The notes under the pieces are model-generated. The model worked only from the letters and a program-made list of their open reading frames with translations. It was not told where the DNA came from and did not search any database. Positions 8,106 to 17,428 of a stretch of 64,000 nucleotides of DNA are shown in pieces. Numbering within the stretch: position 1 is the first letter of the stretch; every line of letters begins with the position of its first letter. This DNA is from Planotetraspora thailandica (GTDB lineage Bacteria > Actinomycetota > Actinomycetes > Streptosporangiales > Streptosporangiaceae), in contig NZ_BOOR01000032.1 of the NCBI RefSeq assembly GCF_016863335.1, positions 38,359 to 102,358 on the forward strand, given 5' to 3'. A program made the position numbers and the translations under genes.

Positions 8106-9175
8106 TCACCGGTAAGGGTCTTCTGCTGTCGGGTCGAAGATGCCGAACGGCACCGCGGTGCCTAGCAGGGGTTCGCCGCTGTCGCCTTCGTCGTCGGTGC
8201 TGTTGCTGGGGCCGACTTCGAGCACGGGCGCCGCCACTGCGGGAAGCGCTGATGGGGCGGCCTTGGTTTTCGCCGCGATCCGCCGCCTGGAGGGGCCCTG
8301 GCTCGCCCTGGTCAGCAAGTTGTTCAGGGCGCGGGCGACGGCTGTCTCGTCGCTGGAGTCTGCGCCGGCGTCGGTGACGATCTGGCGGGCGGCGCGCCAG
8401 GTGAAGTCGGCGAAGGGCGGGCTGATCATCGGCAGGTGGGTCCAGGGGACGGTGATCCACCCGCCGCGGCGGGTGTCGCGGACCCAGATGTGCGACAGGT
8501 CGTAGGGGTCGTAGCGGACCTCCCACCGGTTGCCCTTGCCGGTCACTCCTGACGGCTGGTGACGGTAGGGGCCCAGGTCACGGCAGTCGTAGGTGCGGTA
8601 GTCGATTTGGATGCCATCAGCGGTGATGCGCCGCCACTCGACCGGCAGCAGCTCGATGTAGTCGGCCCCGGCGAGTGGCAAAGGCACGTACCCGGCGACG
8701 GTGAGCAATGCGGCATACATGTCGTTTGGCGCGAGTTCCCGGACAGGGCGCTGGGGATCTCGAAGGCCGCTGTGAGGACGGGTCTGCCATCCGGCCACCA
8801 CCCATTCGTCGAACAGTTCCTGCAACTGGGGCAGGGTCCACACGGCGGTGTCTTCGGCGTCGCGGGCGCGCATGGTGACGTTGGAACCGACATAGCCGGC
8901 GACGTGCTGGCAGAACAGGGTGTTGATCGAGCCGAAGGTCCGCTCCACGTTTCCCTTATCGGTCGGAGTCCCAGGATGAGCAGGCTGGACGGAGATGCCC
9001 AGCTTCCGGCAGGCCCGCAGGAACGTCTCGGACAGAAAGACCGCACCGCGGTCGACGACGACCGTTTCGGGGACGATAACCGGCCGAGCCGCTGCCTGGG
9101 CCAGCCGGGCATCAAGCGACAGCAACCGCTGGTGCGGGATACGCGAGTGGGCCATGGTCAAAGCGTGGGACCAGA
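8106..9175 (-). pseudogene. N-terminally truncated TniA/TnsB-type DDE transposase
   Basis: The remaining ~355 residues carry the second half of an rve/Mu-type integrase core. VVVDRGAVFLSETF supplies the second Asp, GTPTDKGNVERTFGSINTLF supplies the Glu, and the C-terminal Mu-type beta domain follows. The reading stays homologous upstream of the only good in-frame ATG (9155: MAHSRIPHQRLL) to about 9175 (CVWSHALTMAHSRIPHQR), then stops at a junction with Tn3 debris. The N-terminal DNA-binding domains and the first catalytic Asp are missing, so it should be inactive. Confidence 0.85.
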
Positions 9176-9195
9176 CGCAGGCCGCTCGCGGTGAG

Positions 9196-9450
9196 CTCGG
9201 CAGCCTTGGCCGCCTCAGCGCTCGGCCTGGTCCTCAACGCCGTAGTGCTGTTCAAACACCCGCTACATGGACGCCGCCGTGACCCGGCTGCGAACGCAGG
9301 GCTTCGACGTGCGCGATGAAGACGTCGTCCGTCTTTCACCCTTCATCCACAACGCACGTGAACATGCTGGGCCGCTACTCCTTCGCCCTGCCTGAGCTGC
9401 CTGGGGGGTTGCGACTGCTGGGGGATCCGGAGGACGTCCATGACGATTGA
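9196..9450 (+). pseudogene. C-terminal remnant of a Tn3-family transposase (TnpA)
   Basis: Three plus-strand frames read in order as AALAASALGLVLNAVVLF, TRYMDAAVTRLRTQGFDVRD and HVNMLGRYSFALPELPGGL with a final DPEDVHDD and TGA at 9448-9450. This is the well-conserved end of Tn3-family TnpA. One-base insertions near 9255 and 9353 break it. It abuts the truncated TniA gene, marking a deletion or insertion boundary between two transposons. Confidence 0.85.
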
Positions 9451-9453
9451 TCT

Positions 9454-9800
9454 CTACCTGTTGAAGGGGCGCAGTTCGCACCAGTGGCTGAGGTAGTTGC
9501 CGACCCGGCCGTCCTGCTCGCCGTTCTTCAGCGACCGGGCGGCGCCGGCCAATACGCCGTCCTGCTGGTTGAGGTCCAGGTCGAGCAGGGGAGGATTCGC
9601 CCGCGCGTCCGGCGTTGGCAGTTGCACGGCAAAAAGGGCGCGCAGATCCCAGTCCCCGGTGGCGGTGACCATCTGCGCCGCCACCGCTCGTCCCCGTCCA
9701 GCGAAGCCTCCACCTGCCCGTTTCGCACGTTTAGGATGAGTGGAATGCTCCCGGCATAGGTGTCGATGTGCCCTTCCCAGGTGCCCGAGGGGATCGTCAT
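9454..9800 (-). pseudogene. Frameshifted C-terminal piece of a serine-hydrolase-like protein
   Basis: Two minus-strand frames join near 9680. The first is MTIPSGTWEGHIDTYAG...NVRNGQVEASLDGDE and the second is VTATGDWDLRALFAVQLPT...QDGVLAGAAR...NYLSHWCEL. The composite is like the C-terminal beta-rich extension of actinobacterial beta-lactamase-fold serine hydrolases (moderate confidence). The catalytic part is absent. Confidence 0.5.
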
Positions 9801-9857
9801 TTCGCGGGCTGGAGCGCCACTCGGTGGTAGCGATGCCTTCGTGAATCCGGGTACTAG

Positions 9858-11212
9858 TACTACAGCCTGATTTCGTGATGTCTTAGCCAGCGTCGCCAGT
9901 AGTGGCTGTTGCGGGCGCGGGTCTGATGGTCGCGTCGGTGGGTTGACCAGGCCAGTGCGAACTCAAGAGCGCGTGCGCCGGGGGCAATCACGTGTGCCAG
10001 GAGACGGCGGACCTCTGCTGGTGTGACGCGGACCAGGCCGCTTGGGCTTTTGGGGCATGCGCGGCGGTGACGGCGAGGTAGGCGTGGGCGAGCATCGCGA
10101 GGGTGATGTGGCGATGCCAGGCGTCGAACCGGCGGACCTGGTAATGGTCCAGGCCGGTCTCGTTCTTGGCGGTCTGGAAGCATTCCTCGATCGCCCAGCG
10201 AGCTCCGGCCACGCGGACGAGGTCATCCATCGTCGTTCCTGCGGGACCGTGGCACAGGTAGTACGCGATCTCCAGTTCGCCTTTGGCGGTTGGGGCCAGG
10301 GCGCGCCGGGCCAGTAGCCAGCGCTGATAGCCGGGCTCGGTCTCGTAGTGCACGGCGGCCAGCGCCCAGTAGTACAGCCGGGGCCCTTTGGCGCCATCGC
10401 CGCACGACAGGCGCTTCCACGCCTGGGGCGGGGCGTCCTCGACGAGGGTATCGGCGCGTAGGGTGGCACCCGCGACGATCTGGTTCTTCGGGACGGCGAC
10501 CACATAGTTGACACGGCGCCGCTCCAAGAAAGAGCGGAACTTGTAGTCCATGCCGTAGGCCTCGTCGGCCGTCGCCCACGACACCGGCAGGCCCGCGTCC
10601 AAGGCACGGGCCAGCATCTGCCGGGCGAGCATCGGCTTGGTGGCGAACTCCACCTCATCAGGGATGCCGGCCTGCTCGCACCGCCTCTGGTCCTCCAGCC
10701 AGGACTTGGGCAGGTACAACTCGGCGTCGATCAGCGCTCGGCCCCGCGGGGAGGCGTAGGCCAGGAACACGCCAAGCTGGCAGTTCTCGATCCGGCCCGC
10801 CGTGCCGGAGTACTGACGTTGCACCCCGGCCGACTTCGTGCCCTTCTTGATGAAGCCGGTCTCGTCCACGATCAGCACCGCATCCCGGTGCCCGAGTGCT
10901 TCCACCACATACGCCCGCAGATCCGCCCGCACACCACGGGCGTCCCAGCGGGCGCTGACCAGCAACCGCTGCATCCGATCCGGCGTCGCGTCCCCGGCCG
11001 CCTCGGCCAACTGCCAGCCATTCTTCCGCTCCACCGGGGCCAGCAAGCCGGTCAGATACGCCCGCGCCTGCCGCCGCGGCTCCACCCGCCCGAACCGTCC
11101 TGCCACCCGCGCGAACAACGCGTCCAGCCCGGCCACCCACTCGTGAAGGTCGCCCGCGCTCAACCCATCTGACATGATCCAGAACTATAGATCACGAAAG
11201 CTGGCTGTAGTA
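9858..11212 (-). mobile_element. IS701-family insertion sequence, complete with target duplication
   Basis: A 1355-bp element. Terminal inverted repeats start TACTACAGCC (left) and match the right end, whose complement is TACTACAGCCAGCTTTCGTG; TTTCGTGAT is also shared. CTAG lies directly outside both ends (9854-9857 and 11213-11216), matching the YTAR target duplication of IS701 elements. The transposase stop codon lies inside the left repeat. The intact ends and duplication suggest a recent insertion. Confidence 0.92.
9860..11175 (-). CDS. IS701-family transposase, two frames joined at a CCCAAAA slip site
   Basis: A DDE transposase of the IS701 family. The first frame (11175 to 9988) carries LHEWVAGLDALFARVAGRFG, the catalytic VLIVDETGFIKKGTKSAGVQ, GVFLAYASPRGRALIDAELY, SWATADEAYG and ARWAIEECFQTAKNETGLDH. 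At 10048-10054 (minus strand CCCAAAA) homology moves to the -1 frame, which encodes VRVTPAEVRRLLAHVIAPG and ends at 9860 inside the left inverted repeat. A -1 shift there gives about 435 residues. Either this is programmed frameshifting or a one-base loss in a CCCCAAAA run; the zero frame alone ends with an unrelated 15-residue tail. Confidence 0.85.
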
Positions 11213-11530
11213 CTAGGCCAGGACGACGTCCTGATCGCGGATGGTGGCGGCTAGGGCCACGCAGGTCGCGGCGGCGTCGGTGCCCGGCCCGGCCGGTTGG
11301 GCAGCGACGAACGACTCCACCGCGGTCACAGGCACTGCAGCACCACCGCCAGGGCCTGGCCGCGGGCGGCGGGGTCGTCCCAGTCGGCATCGAGGGCGGC
11401 TTTCAGGCTGGAGCCGGCCAGTTGCGGCGCGCCTGCCTGCCCGGCCAGCACGGCGATCCCGCCTCCGATTCCGCCTTCCGCCAGCCCCCACCCCTGCTGG
11501 CGCGCGATCACATGCAGGTGGCGGCTCGCC
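11213..11530 (-). pseudogene. Frameshifted ORF debris of unknown origin
   Basis: Two minus-strand frames join near 11335: KAALDADWDDPAARGQALAV, then VTAVESFVAAQPAGPGTDAA with LAATIRDQDVVLA and a stop at 11217. Codon use is protein-like but the family is not recognised. The IS701 element inserted at its 3' edge. Confidence 0.4.
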
Positions 11531-11604
11531 GTAACTATAGGAGGTCCGGGCCGACTAGGCTGGGCGCGTCTCTGCTACTCACCGGACCGGATATTCAAGG
11601 GAAG

Positions 11605-14421
11605 ATGGCCGACGGGGCGACATATGGCAGGCCGGTCGGTCGCGACGCTGAGCTCGGCCTCCTTGCGGGCGCCGTGTCGGGCGCGGCGGACGGAGCGCTA
11701 CGGGCCGTGGCGGTGCGGGGCGATCCGGGGATGGGAAAGACCCGTCTGCTCGCCGAACTGGCCGATCTGGCCCGGGCCCGTGGGTTCACCGTCCATCACG
11801 GTCAGGCGACCGAGTTCGAGCGTAACGTGCCGTTCGGGGTCTACCTCGCCGCATTCGAGCCGCAGCGGGGCGATCCGGGCCGGGACGCGCATGGCGCGCT
11901 GACCGAGTTGCTGATGGACGCCACCGGGCCGTCGGAGGCCCGGCGCGAGGGGCTCGGCCGGTACCGGCTCTTCCAGCGTGCGCGCCGGCTCATCGAGGAC
12001 CAGGGAGCCGCCGGGCCGCTCGCCATCGTGCTCGACGACCTGCACTGGGCTGACCAGTCCTCCATCGAGCTGACCGAATATCTGCTACGCCGCCCGCCAC
12101 GGGCTCCGTTGCTGCTCGCGACCGCGTACCGCACGGCTCAGGTGCCCCCGGGGATCGCACGGGCCGTCGCCCAGCTCGGCGACGCGGCCGTGCACATCGG
12201 TCTCGCTCCGCTGAGCGAGAGCGACATGGCGGCGCTGTTGCCGGAGGCGGACCGCGGGCGACGACGGCTGCTGTACCGCACCACGCGCGGCAACCCGCTC
12301 TATCTTCAGGTGCTCGCCGACGCCGGCGTGGAGACGCTGACCGCCCTCGCGGAGGCCGGCGACGCGGCGACCGGCGCACCCGAGCGGGCGCTGCTCGCCG
12401 TGCTCAGCACCGAACTGACCGCCCTGACGCCGGAGGTACGGCAGGTGGCCTGCGCGGCGGCGGTGGCCGGCGAACCGATCTCGCTGGACCTCGTCGCGTC
12501 CATCACCGAACTGCCCGAGGCCGCCCTCGATCGCGCCGTCGACCACCTGGTCGGCGTAGGCCTGGTGGTCGAGGCCGACGCCTCTCTCCGGTTCCGCCAC
12601 CCCCTGGTCCGGGCCTCGGCGTACTGGATGGCCGGCGCGGCCTGGCGGTCGCGCGCGCACGACCGGGCGGCAAAGCATCTGCGCGGCAACGGCGGCCCGC
12701 TGCAACTGCTGGCCCACCACACCGCACGATCGGCGCAGCACGGCGACGTACAGGCGGTGCGGACGCTGGAGGCGGCGGCCGCGGCCGCCGTGGAGGCCGC
12801 TCCGTCCACCGCCGTCCGGCTGTTGCGGACGGCGATCCGGTTGCTGCCGGATGAGGCGGACCATGCCCTGTGGCGGATCCAGCTGCAATGGGCGCTGGGC
12901 CGCGCGCTGGGGGTGACCGGCGAACTGGCGGCCAGCCGGCAGATTCTGCAGGAGGTGATGCGGACGCCTGGGCCGCTGCGGATCGCGGCGGTGAGCTTCT
13001 CCTCGATGATCTATCGCCTGCTCGGCGACTACGACGAGGCGAAGGCACTCGTCTCCACCGAACTGACCCGGCCGCACGCGCGCGACCGGCCGACCAGCCT
13101 GGCCCAGGTCGGGCTGGCCGCGGTCGAGCTGATGGGGCGGGAGCCGGGAAAGGCCCGGCTCGCGGCCGCCGACGCGATCCGTTCCCTGCGGGACGCGGAC
13201 GACGAGGCGCTGGAATCAGCCGCCCGCTCCATTCACGCGCTGGCCAGCCTGCGGGACGGACACGTGGCACAGAGCCGGCGGGAGACCGACCGGGCGGCGT
13301 GGCTGACGGACGCCTTGACCGACGACGTGCTCGCGCCGCACCTCGAGCTGGTCGCGCCGCTGGCCTGGGTCGAGATCCACCTGCGACGCCACGACGACGC
13401 CGCACGGCATCTGCGCCGCGGGCTGGACATCGCACACCGTGCCGGGCGCAGCCACAGCGTGCCGTACCTCCTCATCGCCCTGTCCGCGCTGTACGAGCGG
13501 CAGGGCCGGCTGCGCGAGGCGGTGACCGCCGCCGAGGAGGCCCGCGAGGCGTCCCGGCTGATCCACAGCCGGGAGACGCTGGCCATGTCCAGCATCCTGC
13601 TGCTGCGTCCGCTGTTGTGGCGGGACGGCCCCCGAGCCGCCCTGGAACTGGCCGAACGCATCTCCGGGACTCTCCCCAGGTCCGGCTGGTGGTCGGGGCT
13701 GGCGCGGCTCGACCTCACGATGGTGTACGCCGAGGCCGGCCAGCCGGACCGCGCCCTCGCCGCGCTGACCGGGGAGTACCCGGCCGACGAACCGACCAGG
13801 ACGTACTGCCTGGCCCTCCAGGCGGTGATCATGGCCACCGCCGGCACCGGCTCCGAAGCTGGCTCGCTCGCCGAACACGCCCTCTACCGGGCAATGAAGT
13901 CGGGTCTGCCTCATTCGCTGGGGTTCGCGCATCGGGCGCAGGCGAAGGTGCTCATGCTCTCCGGGCGGCCGAAGGAGGCGGCCGTTCACGCGGCACGGGG
14001 CGCCGACCATTTCGCCGCCGCGGGCGCGCCAGTGGAGGAGGGGCTGACGCGGCAGCTCGCCGCCGAGCTGTACGCCGCTCAGGGCTCGGTCGTGACGGCA
14101 CGGGACGAGTTAGGCCGGGCCAAATCCCTGTACGCCACCGCCGGGGCGGCCTGGCTGTCGGCCGCGGCGACGCGCGACGAACGCCGACTGGCCGCCCGCG
14201 TACCCCGGGGACAGCGGAAACCGGCCGGTCCGCTGTCCGCGCTCACCGCCAGGGAACGCCAGATCGCTGACCTCGCGGTGGGCGGACTGACAAATCAGCA
14301 GATCGCGGAGCGCCTGTACCTGAGCCCCAAGACGGTGGAGGCTCACCTCTCCCGCACCTTCGCCAAGCTCGGCATCCAGTCGCGCGCCACCCTGACCCAG
14401 CACCTGACCGCCGACGACTGA
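11605..14421 (+). CDS. Large ATP-binding LuxR-type (LAL) transcriptional regulator
   Basis: A 938-residue regulator. Residues 10-300 are an AAA/STAND ATPase with Walker A GDPGMGKT (39-46) and a Walker-B region AIVLDDLHWAD (about 137-147). The middle is TPR-like helices, and the last 65 residues are a LuxR helix-turn-helix (LTARERQIADLAVGGLTNQQ, then LSPKTVEAHLSRTFAKLGI). ATG 11605 is preferred since the ATPase motif VGRDAELGLLAGAV begins right after it and AAGG lies just upstream; the frame is open further up without family similarity. LAL regulators often switch on neighbouring metabolite genes, here most plausibly the two coupled genes at 14732-16211, but that target is inferred. Confidence 0.9.
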   Translation: MADGATYGRPVGRDAELGLLAGAVSGAADGALRAVAVRGDPGMGKTRLLAELADLARARGFTVHHGQATEFERNVPFGVYLAAFEPQRGDPGRDAHGALTELLMDATGPSEARREGLGRYRLFQRARRLIEDQGAAGPLAIVLDDLHWADQSSIELTEYLLRRPPRAPLLLATAYRTAQVPPGIARAVAQLGDAAVHIGLAPLSESDMAALLPEADRGRRRLLYRTTRGNPLYLQVLADAGVETLTALAEAGDAATGAPERALLAVLSTELTALTPEVRQVACAAAVAGEPISLDLVASITELPEAALDRAVDHLVGVGLVVEADASLRFRHPLVRASAYWMAGAAWRSRAHDRAAKHLRGNGGPLQLLAHHTARSAQHGDVQAVRTLEAAAAAAVEAAPSTAVRLLRTAIRLLPDEADHALWRIQLQWALGRALGVTGELAASRQILQEVMRTPGPLRIAAVSFSSMIYRLLGDYDEAKALVSTELTRPHARDRPTSLAQVGLAAVELMGREPGKARLAAADAIRSLRDADDEALESAARSIHALASLRDGHVAQSRRETDRAAWLTDALTDDVLAPHLELVAPLAWVEIHLRRHDDAARHLRRGLDIAHRAGRSHSVPYLLIALSALYERQGRLREAVTAAEEAREASRLIHSRETLAMSSILLLRPLLWRDGPRAALELAERISGTLPRSGWWSGLARLDLTMVYAEAGQPDRALAALTGEYPADEPTRTYCLALQAVIMATAGTGSEAGSLAEHALYRAMKSGLPHSLGFAHRAQAKVLMLSGRPKEAAVHAARGADHFAAAGAPVEEGLTRQLAAELYAAQGSVVTARDELGRAKSLYATAGAAWLSAAATRDERRLAARVPRGQRKPAGPLSALTARERQIADLAVGGLTNQQIAERLYLSPKTVEAHLSRTFAKLGIQSRATLTQHLTADD

Positions 14422-14731
14422 GCAGCGGCCGGGCCGATGTAGGGGGTGGGGTTAGGGACCTCCCGATGCTAGCGACGGCCGCCGTGAAGCATGCTGCTGC
14501 GGCAAGCCATGCATCACGAGGAAGGCTCACCTTGTTACCCTTCCACGCCACAAGACGTGCCCGGGCAGGCGACATATCGCCGGCGTTGTTCGCGGCCCTG
14601 GGGGGCTGGGCCTGCCGGCCACTACGGCCGGCGCCGATCTACTACCGACGGGGCTCAGCCGAACAAAGCCGGCGTCGCACAGCGCAATCGTCCAGCCGAA
14701 CTGACACGACCGTTCTCGCGGAGAAATAGAA
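14422..14731 (+). other. Intergenic region upstream of a two-gene unit
   Basis: These 310 bases lie between the LAL regulator and the 214-residue gene. I see no convincing coding frame. It should hold the promoter of the 14732-16211 pair and possibly the LAL binding site. A weak ribosome site (GGAGAAA) occurs just before the ATG at 14732. Confidence 0.4.
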
Positions 14732-15376
14732 ATGCCCAAGAAGCTTGTGAGCCGCGTCGGCGTGCTTAGGATCAGACGGCTGTACACGGAAACCGAGCTC
14801 CATACATTCGCGGATCACTATGCCCGGCATTCGGGTTACTCCGTCCCGCTCGACTACCTGCGGCGCTCACACGTCTTCGGCGGTGTCAACGGGTCTGCCC
14901 TCACCTGTGGCTTCGTCCTTGGGGTGAGCGCGCCCTTTCGTACGTTCATCCGTATCCCGGCACCGGACCGGGCTCGTTGTGAAATGTCCGTCGACTCGGA
15001 GGACGCCCAGGAGTTCACGTGCGTCTGGCTCGAGCCCGGCCTACGCCGGAGCTGGCGGTCCTACCTCTTCTGGTGGGAATTACTGCGGCAGGCCGGCAAG
15101 GTCGGCAAGCGAGCCGTTCTCATGGGCACCGAGGTCCCCGCGTTACGCGATTTCTACGAGTCCACGCGTCCGCGTCCGCTGTACGTCGGCCCCGTCCTGG
15201 TCGACGGGATCGAGAAGACCGGCTGGGTCTACGTACACAGAATCGATCGGCGGTACGTCGGCATTGTGCGCATGGTGTGGTATAAGCTGCGCCGCGCCGC
15301 ACTGAGCTCTGGCCTACCTCCCCGGACGCCTGCCCCGGTGACCGGAGGAAAGGAGCGTCACCTCCATGGCAACTGA
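14732..15376 (+). CDS. Conserved-looking protein of unknown function, coupled to an SDR
   Basis: A soluble 214-residue protein with no family I recognise. It starts MPKKLVSRVGVLRIRRLYTE, has a beta-rich first half and then aromatic-rich segments (SYLFWWELLRQAGKVGKRAV, later VLMGTEVPALRDFYESTRPR and VGPVLVDGIEKTGWVYVHRI). The GTEVPALRDFY region could fit a GNAT-like acyltransferase fold, but no acetyl-CoA motif is clear. Its last 11 bases overlap the start of the SDR gene, so the two are translated together and may act in one pathway. Confidence 0.7.
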   Translation: MPKKLVSRVGVLRIRRLYTETELHTFADHYARHSGYSVPLDYLRRSHVFGGVNGSALTCGFVLGVSAPFRTFIRIPAPDRARCEMSVDSEDAQEFTCVWLEPGLRRSWRSYLFWWELLRQAGKVGKRAVLMGTEVPALRDFYESTRPRPLYVGPVLVDGIEKTGWVYVHRIDRRYVGIVRMVWYKLRRAALSSGLPPRTPAPVTGGKERHLHGN

Positions 15377-16211
15377 TCGGAAGAGGCCGCGAGGACCGGT
15401 AGGGCCCGGTGCCGCCGCTCTTGCCGCCGCGACCACCGAAGGCGGGTGGGCGCTGGTCACCGGTGCGTCGTCCGGTATCGGGCTCGCTTATGCGACGGCG
15501 CTCGCGACCCGCGGCGTCAACCTGCTGTTGACCAGCGTCGACGCGGTGAACCTCGAACGCGTGACCGCCGAGTTGCGGGACCGGCACGGGGTCCGGGTGG
15601 AGTCGCTGTGCCAGGACTTCGCGGCCGAGACCGTCCTCGGCGGCCTACCGGACCTCATCGCCGACCGGCGCGTCGAGATACTCGTCAACAATGCCGGGTT
15701 CGGCACGAAAGGGCTCTTCACGGCTACAGACGCCGCTACCTACACCGACATGGTCCGGGTAAACCTGCTTGCTCCCGTGCTGCTCACCCGCGCATTGCTG
15801 CCGCCGATGCTGGCCCGCGGCCGCGGCGCGGTCGTGCACGTGGCATCGATCAACGCGATCGCACCGATCGCCTGGAGTGCCGTCTACTCGGCGACCAAGG
15901 CGTTCCTGCTGTCCTACGCCACGGCCGTCTGGTACGAGAACCGGGGCAGCGGCGTGGCGTTCCAAACCCTGTTGCCCGGCACCTCGGTGACTCCCTTCCA
16001 CACGCACAGCGGCAGCACCCGCCTGCCTCCGTGGGCGATGACCCCGGAGGCGGTGGCCGCCAGTTCACTGGCCGCCCTCGGACGCGCTGTGGTGCACGTG
16101 CCGGGTGCGGTCAACCGCGTGCTCCGCGCGCTCGACGCGTTCCTCCCTCTGCCCTTGCGGACGAAGACTGCTGTCGCGACCGCAGTGATGCGGCGGAGCC
16201 TCGGCGTCTGA
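15366..16211 (+). CDS. Short-chain dehydrogenase/reductase
   Basis: A 281-residue NAD(P)-dependent SDR of the DltE/hydroxysteroid-dehydrogenase style. It has the cofactor motif TGASSGIG (32-39), NNAG (108-111) and catalytic Ser161, Tyr174 and Lys178 (YSATK), with the expected PG segment (LLPGTSVTPFH). The N-terminal 25 residues are an Ala-rich extension. The start overlaps the preceding gene by 11 bases. The substrate is unknown. All catalytic residues are present, so it is likely active. Confidence 0.9.
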   Translation: MATDRKRPRGPVGPGAAALAAATTEGGWALVTGASSGIGLAYATALATRGVNLLLTSVDAVNLERVTAELRDRHGVRVESLCQDFAAETVLGGLPDLIADRRVEILVNNAGFGTKGLFTATDAATYTDMVRVNLLAPVLLTRALLPPMLARGRGAVVHVASINAIAPIAWSAVYSATKAFLLSYATAVWYENRGSGVAFQTLLPGTSVTPFHTHSGSTRLPPWAMTPEAVAASSLAALGRAVVHVPGAVNRVLRALDAFLPLPLRTKTAVATAVMRRSLGV

Positions 16212-16318
16212 GCGAACTACCGTAACAAAACTCCGAGGGCGCCACCTGCCACGGCCTCGTCATGGCTCCGAAGAAGCCCAAGCGCGCCGAGTAACCACCG
16301 CCTCTAAACGACCACGAG

Positions 16319-16351
16319 CCGCCGCCCCGACCGGTTCCGCCGGGGCGGCGG
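16319..16351 (+). terminator. GC-rich hairpin terminator after the SDR gene
   Basis: CCGCCGCCCCG and CGGGGCGGCGG form an 11-base perfect stem with an 11-base loop about 110 bases past the SDR stop. There is no U-run, as is common in actinomycetes. The rest of 16212-16603 holds no gene I can support. Confidence 0.6.
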
Positions 16352-16603
16352 TCGGCGTTGGACGGGCGTCGCTGGGCGGTCGGCGGTCGGCGGTGGTAGG
16401 CAACCACCCGACGCTTGCGACCGCTGCTGTGAACCACGCTTCGACCCCGATCGAGCGTGTGCGGGGTCGAGACTGGTAGGCACCGTTGATCGGCCGGTCT
16501 GTATTCCTCGTTCTTTCTTGGTCTGTTCTCACATTCCGTGACGACAGCCTCGAAGGGCCGGTTGATCGACGCCGGCCTCCGACAGCCATTGCGCGTTGTT
16601 TGT

Positions 16604-17356
16604 TCAGCTAGGGCTTTGCCGCAGGAGGTGGAGGTCGTCGCCCCAGGCGTCCAGTACCGAGCTGTGACCGGCGGCGCGTGCGAATGGTTCCAGGTCGAGG
16701 AAGAGCCGGCGAGCCGTCTGCGGGGTGGCGTGCGACAGGACTGTTTCGAGGAGCGGCAGCAACCTTTCGTGGCGCCATGGAGGCGGTCCCAGGGGATGGT
16801 TCCGTAGTTCCCAGCCGAGGTACTTGTTATAGGGGCGGACCCGGCGGTGGAGAGCGAAGATGCAGGTCAGCAGGGGAGGAATAGCTTCAGCGGCATCCAG
16901 GCGGGCTTCGGTAGCGCGTTCGTCGCGGTGGCTTTTCAGCCAGCGGTAGGCGGCGTTGACGAAGGTGTCCAGTGAGGCGGCGACTGTCTGATGGGCTTCC
17001 TCGCGTGACAGTGCTCCCTTGCGGGCGACAAGTTCACCGATGAGGCCGTCGGGCCGGTCTTTGAGGACGCGGGCATGGGTGAAGGAGTACCTGTTCCATT
17101 CCCAGCCCGAACCCGGCAGCGCGTGCGCGCGGAATTCCTCCAGGGACATGGCCATGACGTCCAGCCGGGAGTCGCGGCGCTCTTCGTCGGCTGCCCTGTC
17201 ATCGGTGGTGATCAGGTAGATGTCATAGTCGGAACGGTGCGTGGCCATGCCTTGCCGTGCCTGTGATCCGCTGAGGACGGCCCCTATGACGGCCGGGTCG
17301 GCACTGACACGGGCGAGCAGGGCAGAGAATTCTTCTCGCGCCGAGGTGTTGGTCAC
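16604..17356 (-). CDS. Nucleotidyltransferase-domain protein (Pol-beta fold)
   Basis: A 250-residue protein with the minimal nucleotidyltransferase signature GSQARQG (30-36) followed by SDYDIYLIT (metal ligands Asp43 and Asp45), then an all-helical C-terminal half. This is the fold of antibiotic adenylyltransferases and of MNT/HEPN-type proteins; a resistance role is possible but not shown. GTG 17356 is chosen because GGAG lies seven bases upstream. It is a single gene next to the recombinase set, so it may be cargo of that element. Confidence 0.75.
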   Translation of the reverse strand: MTNTSAREEFSALLARVSADPAVIGAVLSGSQARQGMATHRSDYDIYLITTDDRAADEERRDSRLDVMAMSLEEFRAHALPGSGWEWNRYSFTHARVLKDRPDGLIGELVARKGALSREEAHQTVAASLDTFVNAAYRWLKSHRDERATEARLDAAEAIPPLLTCIFALHRRVRPYNKYLGWELRNHPLGPPPWRHERLLPLLETVLSHATPQTARRLFLDLEPFARAAGHSSVLDAWGDDLHLLRQSPS

Positions 17357-17428
17357 CGAGGCACTCCACCACCTCCCCAGACGTGGCGGCAACGGGTTAT
17401 CCCGTTGCCTGGGTGCCAGGAAGCAGAG

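Noticed and set aside
12085..14010. Several long minus-strand frames over the LAL regulator
   Set aside because: High-GC antisense artefacts with no family motifs.
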